From Hymenobacter taeanensis (GTDB lineage: Bacteria; Bacteroidota; Bacteroidia; Cytophagales; Hymenobacteraceae), in the NCBI RefSeq assembly GCF_013137895.1, contig NZ_CP053538.1, forward strand, positions 1,301,501-1,365,500: 64,000 nucleotides of DNA, in the 5' to 3' direction. Under the pieces are notes generated by a model. That model had not been told where the DNA came from. It made no database searches and saw only the letters and a program-made list of their open reading frames with translations. How positions within the stretch are numbered: position 1 is the stretch's first letter; every line of letters begins with the position of its first letter. The translations under genes and the position numbers were made by a program. Positions 1-10,248 of this stretch are shown here, in pieces.

Positions 1-138
1 ACGCACGGGGAATACGGGAGGTGAGTACTTAGCAAAGAACGGCATCTGGAAGGAAACGCTGCGTGGCAGCACAACTGGCCTAAAGCCTAGTTAACTTGTC
101 TGTAGGCCCGATCATGCATTCAGGACTATTAAAAGCCC

Positions 139-240
139 GTCATGCTGAGCTTGCCGAAGCATCTCTGCCGCTTTGGTGTTGACAGGTCTAGGCCAGTAGT
201 TAGCCAGAGGTAGGGATGCTTCGGCAAGCTCAGCATAACG
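139..240. repeat. Intergenic inverted repeat with CTAGGCCAGTA core
   Basis: Two arms, 142-162 and 216-236, are perfect reverse complements over 21 bases and continue imperfectly on both sides. The spacer holds TCTAGGCCAGTA at 187-198, the same core (on the other strand) found in the elements near 7.1 kb and 31.4 kb. The rest of the 308 bases before the first gene holds no coding sequence that I can support. Looks like a REP/MITE-like intergenic element. Confidence 0.75.
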
Positions 241-308
241 AAGCATCTCTTGCACCTATGTAGGTAATAGCCTAGGCCACCTCTGCAAAACCAACGTAGG
301 TTTGTGGC

Positions 309-1235
309 ATGTCTGCTCCCATCTCCCCTTCGCGCGCATCTATTCTGCTGGCCTTTGCGGCCCTCTACATTATCTGGGGTTCTACCTACCTGGGTATCCG
401 GTTCGCCATTGATTCTATACCGCCCTTGCTGATGGCGGGCACGCGCTACGCATCGGCGGGGGCTCTGCTATATGGCTACATGCGCTGGAAGGGTGAGCCC
501 GCCCCCACACGGCAAGGCTGGTTCACGGCTCTTATCATTGGCACCTGCCTGCTGGCCTTCGGCAACGGCGGTGTAACGCTGGGCGAGCAGTACCTCCCCT
601 CGGGCCTGACGGCACTGCTGGTGGCTACGGTGCCCATGTTTCTGGCGCTATTGGGCTGGTGGAGTGGCCTGGCCAGCCGCCCGGCTCCGCTGGTAGCGGT
701 GGGTCTGGCCCTGGGCCTGGGCGGCGTGTACCTGCTGGCCCGCACGCCCGGCGCCAGCCACGTAGCCCTACCGGGCCACGAAACGCTGGGAATGGCGCTG
801 GTGCTGATTGCGGCGCTGGTGTGGGCCATTGGCTCCCTGTATTCCAAGAAAAACCAGCCGGCCCCCTCACCCTTTGTCTCGGGTGGCATGCAGATGCTGT
901 GTGGCGGGTTGGTAATGCTGGTGGCAGGCCTCATCAAAGGTGAGACCACCGGCTTTGAGCTGGCGCAGGTCACTACCAAGTCGTGGCTGGCTTACGCCTA
1001 TCTGGTTACGTTTGGGTCGATTGTGGCTTTCACCGCCTACATCTGGCTGCTGCGCGTAGTAGAGCCAGCTATTGCGGGTACGTATGCCTTTGTAAATCCC
1101 GTGGTGGCCGTACTGCTGGGCTGGGCATTTGCCGGTGAGCAGCTAAATGCGGGCATGCTCGGTGGGGCCGCGCTCATTGTGGTGGCCGTGGCACTGGTGG
1201 TACTTGGCGGGCGGCAGAAAAAGGTGGGGCCGTAA
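309..1235 (+). CDS. EamA/DMT-family transporter
   Basis: A 308-residue, strongly hydrophobic protein with the layout of drug/metabolite transporters: two tandem EamA halves (about residues 12-145 and 160-300), about ten membrane segments in total. The start of the first helix, ALYIIWGSTYLGIRFAI, is the classic EamA N-terminal signature, and the proline-bearing APLVAVGLALGLGGVYLLA segment closes the first half. The family exports small metabolites such as amino acids, purines or drugs across the inner membrane; the substrate cannot be read from the sequence. It stands alone, 108 bases before the next gene on the same strand. Confidence 0.9.
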   Translation: MSAPISPSRASILLAFAALYIIWGSTYLGIRFAIDSIPPLLMAGTRYASAGALLYGYMRWKGEPAPTRQGWFTALIIGTCLLAFGNGGVTLGEQYLPSGLTALLVATVPMFLALLGWWSGLASRPAPLVAVGLALGLGGVYLLARTPGASHVALPGHETLGMALVLIAALVWAIGSLYSKKNQPAPSPFVSGGMQMLCGGLVMLVAGLIKGETTGFELAQVTTKSWLAYAYLVTFGSIVAFTAYIWLLRVVEPAIAGTYAFVNPVVAVLLGWAFAGEQLNAGMLGGAALIVVAVALVVLGGRQKKVGP

Positions 1236-1343
1236 TTCCCCCACGTTTTCCAGGCCAGACTCAGGTAGTTATCACGCACTACCGTCTCCTCTTTTCGCGT
1301 TTCCCCTCGTACGTTAACGCCCCGCCCGCTCGCTCCTTCCCCC

Positions 1344-4079
1344 ATGCGCTATCCTTTCCTTCCCGTCGGTTTCCTACTCCCCCTAGGCCTGTTGGGCTCC
1401 TGCCAGATGCAAAAATCCACTACTCTTACTGCGGCGGCTACTGCTGCCGCACCGCCCGTGTGGCAGTCGGCTGCTTATACCGTCTACCGCGATTCGCTGG
1501 TGCAGGGTATGCACACCGCCCGGGCGCTTTCGCGCACGGAGCTGACTTCTGATTACCAGAGCCCCGCCAACGAGTTCCAGAGCCCTCAGGTCAGCTTCAA
1601 GTTCAGCCTCAATGGCAAAGACAATGAGATGCCGCCGGGCCAGGACCACACCTTCATGGCCATTCCGAAAGCCGACGGCACTGGCCTCGAAACGCCTCTC
1701 ATTGTGTTTGGGCAGCACTACGTAGACAAAACGCTGGTACCCGCCAATACTTACCTGGCCCCCAACACCCCCCTGAAGATCAGGCTGGATCTGCGGCCTT
1801 TGCTGGCCGCGTTTCAGCAGCAGGGCTATTACCAGCTCTACAACGGCCAGAAGCTCTATAAAGACGATTTCAAGCATGTATTTGTGGCCGGCAACACCAC
1901 GCCGCTGAGCTGGGATTTCGACAACCTCATCAACAAGCCCCAGCTGGAGCTGAAAGACCCCGACGGTGACGGTATCTACGAAACCACCCTCACGCTCAAC
2001 GCCCACTCCGACGCCAAAACCACCGCCAGCAGCTGGAAGCAGAACCTCGATGTCTCGGGGTTTCCGCAGCTCACCTCCAACTACCCCCTGCTGGATGCCT
2101 TATACAATATGGCCCTGGAGGAAGCCAAACGCGCCGTGGAGCCCGATGGTACTTTCCGGACCGGCCAAGAGTGGGCGGGCGTCTGGACCCGCGACATCAG
2201 CTACAGCATCATTCTCTCGCAGGCCCTGCTGCAGCCCGAAGTTGCCAAAACCAGCCTCATGCGCAAGGTCACGCCTGAGGGCCGCATCATTCAGGACACC
2301 GGCACGGGCGGCGCCTACCCCTGCTCCACCGACCGCATCATCTGGGCCACGGCCGCCTGGGAAATCTATAAAGCCACCGGCGACGAGGCCTGGCTGCGGC
2401 AGGTGTACCCCATCATCAAGAACTGCATCGAGGACGACCAGCAGGTGGCCTACGACCCGGTTACGGGGCTGGTGCGCGGGGAGTCATCGTTTCTGGATTG
2501 GCGCGAGCAAACCTACCCCAAGTGGATGCAGCCCGCAGACATCTACCAGAGCGAAACGCTGGGCACCAACGCGGCCCACTTCCAGGGCAACCAGGTGCTG
2601 GCCCTAATGGCCGAGCAGCTAGGCCACCCCGAGGTAGCTGCTAAACACCACAAGCTGGCCGAAGGCATCAAAGCAGGCATCAACCAACACCTCTGGTTGG
2701 AGGAGAATGGCTACTACGGACAGTACCTGTATGGCCGCAACTTTCTCTCCGTGTCGCCAAAGGCAGAGGCGCTGGGGGAGGCCCTGACGGTGCTGTTTGG
2801 CGTAGCCGATGAGGCGCGGGCCCGTACCGTAGTGGCCAGCACGCCCGTACTGGACTACGGCGTACCCTGCATCTACCCGCAGATTTCCGGTATTCCACCC
2901 TACCACAATAATGCGGTGTGGCCCTTTGTGCAGAGCTACTGGGGCCTGGCCGCTGCTAAAGTGGGCAACGAAGCTTCCTTTATGGAAAGCCTGATGGCCG
3001 TGGCTCGCCCCGCCGCCATGTTCCTCACCAACAAGGAAAACTTTGTGGCCAGCAACGGCGACTTCGCCGGCACCCAGATCAACAGCAGCAACATGCTCTG
3101 GAGCCTTTCCGGCTCGTTGGGTCTAGTGTATAAAGGCTTGTTTGGTATGGATTTTCAGGCTGACCGCCTCACTTTCCGGCCCTTCGTACCGCAGGCGCTG
3201 CAAGGCACCCGTAAGCTCACCGGTTTCAAGTACCGCCAATCTACGCTAGATGTGGAGCTGCTAGGCTACGGCCGCACTATTCGCAGCATCACGCTAGACG
3301 GGCAGCCTCTCCACGATGCGACCATACCCGCCACGCTTACGGGCTCTCACGCTATTCGTATTGAACTGGCTAATGAGTCCCCTGCCGCGGCATCCCAGAA
3401 TAAAGTGCCGCACCACATAGCGCCCATGACGCCAGCAGTAGCCTACACCAACGGCCGCCTCACCTGGGCTGCTGTTGAAGGAGCCAACGCCTACCAGGTG
3501 CTGCGCAACGGCCAGTTTGCGGGCCGCACTACCACACCAGAGTTTGCCGTGCCCACACCAGTGGCCTACACTGAGTACCAGGTGCTGGCCGTTGATGCCT
3601 CCGGGTTCGAGAGCTTCGCCAGTGAACCGTTGCCAATAGGGGCTGAGAAATTCCGCCGCACTTATGAGCTGGAAACCGCGGCGGCGAAATCTGGCAAACC
3701 ATACCACGGATTCACGGGTAGGGGTTTCGTGGAAATTAGCACCACCCATAATCAGGCGCTAACCACCCGCGTACAGATTCCGGAAACCGGACTCTACGCC
3801 ATCGATTTCCGCTACGCCAACGGCAACGGCCCCATCAACACCAGTAACAAATGTGCCATCCGTACGCTACGCCTTGGTCAGCAACAGCTGGGTACGGTGG
3901 TGCTTCCTCAACGGGGAGTAGAGGAGTGGTCGGATTGGGGTTTCTCGAACCCGGTAATTGTGCGCCTGGAGAAGGGATCTTATCCGCTGACACTGGCCTA
4001 CGAGACTGCCGATCGGAATATGAATAGCGAAGTCAATCAAGCCATGCTCGATTACCTCCGGGTGACACGCATCAAGTAA
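1344..4079 (+). CDS. Secreted lipoprotein glycosidase, six-hairpin (MGH1-like) family
   Basis: A 911-residue predicted lipoprotein: signal peptide with lipobox LLGSC (Cys20). Residues about 70-225 form an N-terminal beta domain containing DPDGDGIYETTL. Residues about 240-630 resemble the (alpha/alpha)6 six-hairpin fold of glycogen-debranching, trehalase and MGH1-like enzymes, with acidic motifs WTRDISY, SSFLDWRE and a late WSLSGSLGLVYKGLFG. A fibronectin-like segment follows (about 690-760), and the C-terminal 140 residues (ELETAAAK..., FRYANGNGPINTSNKC) look like a CBM35/CBM6-type galactose-binding module. It probably trims oligosaccharides at the outer membrane or cell surface; exact substrate unknown. 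No SusC/D pair is next to it. Confidence 0.75.
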   Translation: MRYPFLPVGFLLPLGLLGSCQMQKSTTLTAAATAAAPPVWQSAAYTVYRDSLVQGMHTARALSRTELTSDYQSPANEFQSPQVSFKFSLNGKDNEMPPGQDHTFMAIPKADGTGLETPLIVFGQHYVDKTLVPANTYLAPNTPLKIRLDLRPLLAAFQQQGYYQLYNGQKLYKDDFKHVFVAGNTTPLSWDFDNLINKPQLELKDPDGDGIYETTLTLNAHSDAKTTASSWKQNLDVSGFPQLTSNYPLLDALYNMALEEAKRAVEPDGTFRTGQEWAGVWTRDISYSIILSQALLQPEVAKTSLMRKVTPEGRIIQDTGTGGAYPCSTDRIIWATAAWEIYKATGDEAWLRQVYPIIKNCIEDDQQVAYDPVTGLVRGESSFLDWREQTYPKWMQPADIYQSETLGTNAAHFQGNQVLALMAEQLGHPEVAAKHHKLAEGIKAGINQHLWLEENGYYGQYLYGRNFLSVSPKAEALGEALTVLFGVADEARARTVVASTPVLDYGVPCIYPQISGIPPYHNNAVWPFVQSYWGLAAAKVGNEASFMESLMAVARPAAMFLTNKENFVASNGDFAGTQINSSNMLWSLSGSLGLVYKGLFGMDFQADRLTFRPFVPQALQGTRKLTGFKYRQSTLDVELLGYGRTIRSITLDGQPLHDATIPATLTGSHAIRIELANESPAAASQNKVPHHIAPMTPAVAYTNGRLTWAAVEGANAYQVLRNGQFAGRTTTPEFAVPTPVAYTEYQVLAVDASGFESFASEPLPIGAEKFRRTYELETAAAKSGKPYHGFTGRGFVEISTTHNQALTTRVQIPETGLYAIDFRYANGNGPINTSNKCAIRTLRLGQQQLGTVVLPQRGVEEWSDWGFSNPVIVRLEKGSYPLTLAYETADRNMNSEVNQAMLDYLRVTRIK

Positions 4080-4112
4080 AAAACTTCCCACTTAGCAAAA
4101 ATATTTTTAATC

Positions 4113-4152
4113 AAGACAGTCCGGCTTTTAAAGCTGGACTGTCTTGTTTTTT
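4113..4152 (+). terminator. Rho-independent terminator after the glycosidase gene
   Basis: A hairpin of about 15 paired bases (AAGACAGTCC... / ...GGACTGTCTT) with a short AT loop followed by a T-run at 4146-4152. Confidence 0.85.
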
Positions 4153-4308
4153 AGCCACTTGCGAACTTTTAATAGCAAAAACCAATTATTCCGACACTGC
4201 ACTGTAAAAAGAATAAATAAAATTTTTCCGATTACTAGCGAAAGCTGAGCAACCTGCGTAAATTCGCTACGTATCCGAGAGCCCACCCAGTTTGATCCCC
4301 GCCAGCTT

Positions 4309-4698
4309 ATGAAAACTTCTGCTACTCTGCCCGACATCCAAACCGAGCGTGACATCAAGACGCTGGTAGATACTCTGTGCCACAAGGCAACTAATGATAC
4401 CCTGCTCGGTGCCAGCTTTGGTGCGGCGGCCCGCATACACTGGCCCCATTACCTCACTACCCAGTACCGTTACTGGAGCAGCACCCTGCTAGGCCACGGC
4501 AGCACCGAAGGCGAGCCACTGCCCGAGCAGGTTGCCCTGCCCCGTAGCGGTCAGCACATTCAGCACTGGCTCAATATTTTCTCCTCTACCATTGAGGAGC
4601 ACTTCTCGGGCTCTAAAGCCGAAGAAGCCAAACAACTCGCCAAACAACTCGCTACCCGCCTGAGCGCTACCCGCTCCCGCGAACTGCCCGTCGACTAA
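4309..4698 (+). CDS. Truncated-hemoglobin (group III) homologue lacking heme ligands
   Basis: 129 residues that align along their length with group III truncated hemoglobins: ERDIKTLVDTL, the HWPHYL segment, YWSSTLLGHG, and HIQHWLNIFSSTIEEHF. Group III globins normally carry FY in helix B and a proximal His in helix F, in a context like P-x-x-H-L-x-L. Here the B10 position is Cys24 (LVDTLC) and the F8 position is Gln74 (PLPEQVALP). Both heme-pocket residues are therefore replaced while the fold signature is kept. It may no longer bind heme in the usual way and may act as a sensor or binding protein. The frame is open and well conserved, so it is not an obvious pseudogene. Confidence 0.75.
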   Translation: MKTSATLPDIQTERDIKTLVDTLCHKATNDTLLGASFGAAARIHWPHYLTTQYRYWSSTLLGHGSTEGEPLPEQVALPRSGQHIQHWLNIFSSTIEEHFSGSKAEEAKQLAKQLATRLSATRSRELPVD

Positions 4699-4772
4699 TA
4701 CTTTCCGTTTTCCCTTCCTTCCCGCCCTACCCACCTCTACTCCGTACCCACTCATCCACCCATCCCCACCCA

Positions 4773-4811
4773 AAAAAAGCCCACCGGATACATATCCGGC
4801 GGGCTTTTTTG
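4773..4811 (+). terminator. Rho-independent terminator after the globin homologue
   Basis: Hairpin with GCCC/GGGC and CCGGATA/TATCCGG pairing, flanked by an A-run and a T-run, so it can work in both directions. Confidence 0.9.
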
Positions 4812-4864
4812 TGGGCTTTACTTTTTAAAAGATGGAGGCTCTCTGCTGCGCGAGGAAGCCTACT

Positions 4865-5347
4865 TCATAAGTAGGGCGCAAAGAGCCGCCCCAGAGGTTT
4901 CTTTGGCAGCAAACCTACGCGTTGCAGTTGCTCAATATGGTGTTGCTGGCATACACCGCTAAACTTAAGGGCTCGCTTAGCGCAGCCTTCTGCCCGACAG
5001 GGATTCTCACTTTCCTCAAAGGTGTTTTGAGCAAAGTAGTTAGACATCATGGCCGAATATAAAAACCAGGCTGCAGGCTGAGTGTAGGGCTCCTGTCGCC
5101 ACTCCTCAATGGTTATCTCAGGGACCTGATACGCGTATTCCTTGTTATCAAAATTCCACTCGCGGGCTGTTTGCCAATACTGAGTGCAAGTGGGACACCG
5201 CAACAGTTTAAGCGCAAAACGCTCGTCCCCAGCAAGGAGGACGAGCGTTTTCAATAATGCTTTCGTTGCTTTTATGCGAGTCTCCACGCTTGCCCGCTCC
5301 ATTTCAAGGGGCTTGAAAGAAGCGCATTGGCAGCACTGAGTGCGCAT
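4865..5347 (-). CDS. Hypothetical Cys-rich protein
   Basis: 160 residues, not recognised. The start chosen is the internal Met at 5345-5347 (MRTQCCQCASF), because an upstream start would run into the end of sucB at 5364. Cysteines come in groups that suggest metal sites: CCQC near the N-terminus, RCPTC about residue 50, and CRAEGC...GVCQQHH near the C-terminus, which could form a zinc site with the two His. It lies 16 bases downstream of sucB on the same strand and may be read through from it. Confidence 0.65.
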   Translation of the reverse strand: MRTQCCQCASFKPLEMERASVETRIKATKALLKTLVLLAGDERFALKLLRCPTCTQYWQTAREWNFDNKEYAYQVPEITIEEWRQEPYTQPAAWFLYSAMMSNYFAQNTFEESENPCRAEGCAKRALKFSGVCQQHHIEQLQRVGLLPKKPLGRLFAPYL

Positions 5348-5363
5348 TTTAGGCAAACGGAGC

Positions 5364-7064
<1,701 letters not shown>

Positions 7065-7106
7065 AAGTGGGAGTTTTGAAGGGTTTTCGGGAGAATGTCG
7101 TTTGAG

Positions 7107-7188
7107 CTGTCATTCCGAGTAAAGCGAGGAATCTGGGTTACTGGCCTAGAGGCTAATTCAGCTTCCTCGCTTCACCTTAGAATAACAG
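7107..7188. repeat. Intergenic hairpin repeat between sucA and sucB
   Basis: Imperfect inverted repeat whose arms begin TGTCATTCCGAG and end CTTAGAATAACAG, with paired AAGCGAGGAA / TTCCTCGCTT segments. The centre contains TTACTGGCCTAGAGG at 7139-7152, matching the core of the elements at 139-240 and 31412-31484. It fills most of the sucA-sucB gap and could affect sucB transcript level or mRNA stability. Confidence 0.8.
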
Positions 7189-7190
7189 AG

Positions 7191-10040
7191 TTAGTCGGTT
7201 TTCTGCGCTTTCGCGGCGGTTTCCTTGATAATAGAGTCCGCTACTTCTTCACGGGGCTTATCGAAGGCGCGGGCAACGAGTTCTTTCTGCTCTTTGATAT
7301 GCACCTTGTTGTAGCCGGTAGCCGGCGACGCTGATGGCTTGCGCGAAATCACATCTTCTAAGTCGCGGCGCATGAAGCGGAGCAGGTAGTTCCAGTAGCC
7401 CATGTTCTCGGGCTCTTCCTGAACCCAGTATACTTTGGCCTTCGGATACTTCGCCAGCTCAGCGTCCAGCTGCTTCTTGGGGAAGGGGTGCAACTGCTCC
7501 AAGCGTATCAGCGCCACATCAGTGCGGCCCGACTTCTGCTGCTCTTCCAACAGGTCGAAGTACACTTTGCCCGAGCAAAGCAGCACGCGCTTCACCTTTT
7601 TAGCGTCGGCGTACACATCGCCGAGCACCTCGCGGAAGGAGCCGGAGGTGAACTCCTCCACCGGCGACACGCACAGCGGGTGGCGCAGCATCGACTTCGG
7701 CGACATTACCACCAGCGGTTTGCGGAACTCCCAGGTCAGCTGACGGCGCAGGGCGTGGAAGAAGTTAGCCGGCGTGGTCATGTTGGCCACAATGATGTTG
7801 TTCTCGGCGGCCAGCTGCAGGAAGCGCTCGGGGCGGGCGTTGGAGTGCTCCGGGCCCTGGCCTTCGTAGCCGTGGGGCAAGAGCATCACCACACCGTTCA
7901 TACGCTGCCACTTGCTCTCGCTCGACACAATGAACTGGTCGATCATCGTCTGGGCACCGTTGGCGAAGTCACCGAACTGCGCTTCCCACACCACCAGGGC
8001 CGTGGGGTTGGCCATGGCATAGCCAAATTCAAAACCCAGCACCGCATACTCACTCAGCAGCGAATTGTAGATGCTCAGCTTCTCCTGGCCTTCCTCAATG
8101 TAGTTCAGGGAGTTATAAGGAGCCGAAGTCTCAGCATCATGTAGGACGGCGTGGCGGTGCGAGAACGTACCGCGCTGCACATCCTGGCCGCTTACGCGCA
8201 CAATGTGGTTTTCGTGCAGCAACGAGCCGTAGGCCAGTAGCTCACCGGCGGCCCAGTTGAGCACGCGGCTTTCGAAGAACATTTTCTTGCGCTCCTCCAT
8301 CAGCTTCTCAATCTGCTTCAGGGGGCGGAAGCCTTCGGGCAGCGTAGTCAGGGCCTGGCCTACCTTCTGCACTACCTCTTCGCTGATACCCGTCTCAGGC
8401 GACTGCTCAAAGTCCTCGGGCTTGCTGCGGCGCAGGCTGCGCCACTCGTTTTCCAGAGCCTGGTAGTTATACGGCAACGGCTTCTGCTTCACCATGTCCA
8501 GGCGGGCCTGGAGCAGGTCGCGGAATTCACGGTCCATCTGGTTCGCCAGCTCCGCGTCTACGTCGCCGCGCTGCACCAGCATGGCGTTGTACACTTCGCG
8601 GGGGTTCTGGTGCTTCGAGATGAGGTTATAGAGCGTGGGCTGCGTGAATTTGGGCTCATCCGACTCGTTGTGACCGTGACGGCGGTAGCATACCATATCA
8701 ATGAAGATATCGGCGTGGAACTGCTGACGGTACTCCGTAGCCAGGCGCACGGCAAATACTACAGCCTCGGGGTCGTCGCCGTTCACGTGCAACACGGGAG
8801 CGTCGATAATCTTGGCTAGGTCGGTGCTGTAGATGGATGAGCGGGCGTCTTCAAAGTCGGTAGTAAAACCAACTTGGTTGTTGATCACGAAGTGAATGGT
8901 ACCGCCCGTCTTGTAGCCTTCCAGCTGCGACATCTGCGTTACCTCGTAGCCAATGCCCTGGCCCGCCAAAGCAGCATCGCCGTGGATCAGGATGGGCAGA
9001 ATCTGGTGGTAGTCGCCGCCGTACTGGTGCTCAATCTTAGCCCGCACAAAGCCTTCTACCACGGGGTTTACTGCTTCCAGGTGCGAGGGGTTGGGCGCCA
9101 GCTTCAGGTTTACCTTCTGGCCACCTTCCGTTTCTACCTCTGAGCTGTAGCCCATGTGGTATTTCACGTCGCCGTCGCCCATGGTTAGGTCCGGTACGGC
9201 AGTACCCTCGAATTCCGAGAAAATCTGCTCGTAAGTCTTGCCCATGATGTTGGCCAGCACGTTCAGGCGGCCACGGTGGGCCATCCCGATCATTACCTCC
9301 TTCACGCCTAGCTCCGACGACTTATTGATAATAGCGTCGAGGGCCGGAATGGTGGTTTCACCACCTTCCAAGGAAAAGCGCTTCTGGCCCAGGAATTTGG
9401 TGTGCAGGAAGTTCTCGAATACAACGGCCTCATTCAGCTTTTTGAGAATGCGCTTCTTGTACTCCAGGCCAGGGTTAAAGCTCAGCGAGTCTTTCTCCAC
9501 CTTCTCTCGGAACCAGTCGAGCACCTGGGGGTCGCGGATATACATATACTCGAACCCAATAGTGCGAGTGTATATTTTTTCCAGCGCCGCCAGAATGTCG
9601 CGCAGCTTAGCATCGGGGCCCAGGCCTATCACTTCACCGTTCTTGAACACGGTGTCGAGGTCGGCTTCGCCCAGGCCAAAGTCAGCCAGCGAGAGGCGGG
9701 CCTTGCGGTCTTTGCGGGGGCGCACGGGGTTGGTATTGGCTACCAAATGCCCGCGGCTACGGAAGGCATGAATCAGGTTACGCACCTGTGTCTCCTTATC
9801 GGCCGACACTTTATCAACTGCTCGAACTTGTCCGGCCTGGTTGGTACTGGCAGGCGTAGTCAGTACGCCTTGGCCATCGGCCTGCACAGCGCCATCTTCA
9901 GGAAACTGCTGCGAGAAATCAAAGCCCTCGAAAAACTTGCGCCAGCCAAAATCAACCGACTCGGGGTCGTTCTTATAGGCTTGGTACAGTTGATCGATGT
10001 ATTCGCCGTGGGCGTTGGCGATATAAGAGTAAGCGTCCAT
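7191..10040 (-). CDS. sucA: 2-oxoglutarate dehydrogenase E1 component
   Basis: 949 residues from the Met at 10038-10040 (MDAYSYIANAHGEYIDQLYQ, the usual start of Bacteroidota SucA); the frame stays open 90 bases further but that part is not family-like. The ThDP enzyme decarboxylates 2-oxoglutarate and passes succinyl to the SucB lipoyl arm. Visible signatures include the N-terminal E2-binding helix (YIDQLYQAYKNDPESVDFGW), YEYMYI-like GFEYMYIRDP, MAHRGRLNVLANI, KYHMGYSSEV, the ThDP/Mg site GDAALAGQGI...NNQVGFTT, and the C-terminal YAMANPTALVVWEAQFGDFANGAQ-type transketolase region. Same strand as sucB, forming the expected sucAB unit. Confidence 0.96.
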   Translation of the reverse strand: MDAYSYIANAHGEYIDQLYQAYKNDPESVDFGWRKFFEGFDFSQQFPEDGAVQADGQGVLTTPASTNQAGQVRAVDKVSADKETQVRNLIHAFRSRGHLVANTNPVRPRKDRKARLSLADFGLGEADLDTVFKNGEVIGLGPDAKLRDILAALEKIYTRTIGFEYMYIRDPQVLDWFREKVEKDSLSFNPGLEYKKRILKKLNEAVVFENFLHTKFLGQKRFSLEGGETTIPALDAIINKSSELGVKEVMIGMAHRGRLNVLANIMGKTYEQIFSEFEGTAVPDLTMGDGDVKYHMGYSSEVETEGGQKVNLKLAPNPSHLEAVNPVVEGFVRAKIEHQYGGDYHQILPILIHGDAALAGQGIGYEVTQMSQLEGYKTGGTIHFVINNQVGFTTDFEDARSSIYSTDLAKIIDAPVLHVNGDDPEAVVFAVRLATEYRQQFHADIFIDMVCYRRHGHNESDEPKFTQPTLYNLISKHQNPREVYNAMLVQRGDVDAELANQMDREFRDLLQARLDMVKQKPLPYNYQALENEWRSLRRSKPEDFEQSPETGISEEVVQKVGQALTTLPEGFRPLKQIEKLMEERKKMFFESRVLNWAAGELLAYGSLLHENHIVRVSGQDVQRGTFSHRHAVLHDAETSAPYNSLNYIEEGQEKLSIYNSLLSEYAVLGFEFGYAMANPTALVVWEAQFGDFANGAQTMIDQFIVSSESKWQRMNGVVMLLPHGYEGQGPEHSNARPERFLQLAAENNIIVANMTTPANFFHALRRQLTWEFRKPLVVMSPKSMLRHPLCVSPVEEFTSGSFREVLGDVYADAKKVKRVLLCSGKVYFDLLEEQQKSGRTDVALIRLEQLHPFPKKQLDAELAKYPKAKVYWVQEEPENMGYWNYLLRFMRRDLEDVISRKPSASPATGYNKVHIKEQKELVARAFDKPREEVADSIIKETAAKAQKTD

Positions 10041-10195
10041 GCGGTGGGAGCTAGTGTGGTCGGGGGTAAAGGTAAAACCTCTGACTAAAAAGCGAAAACT
10101 GATATTCGCATACTCAAATAAACCTAGCAATCAGCGCAATGATTTACATGCTGGTTATCTTGTCAGGTCTGAAAGCCAATCTAGTCATTTTAAAC

Positions 10196-10227
10196 AAAAG
10201 CCTTCCCTGTAAGCAGGAAAGGCTTTT
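10196..10227. terminator. Hairpin terminator between sucA and the propeller lipoprotein
   Basis: AAAAGCCTT...CCTG / CAGG...AAGGCTTTT stem with a four-base loop; A-run before and T-run after. Placed just past the stop of the minus-strand gene starting at 11448. Confidence 0.85.
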
Positions 10228-10248
10228 ATGATTAGCTACAGGCCTAGC

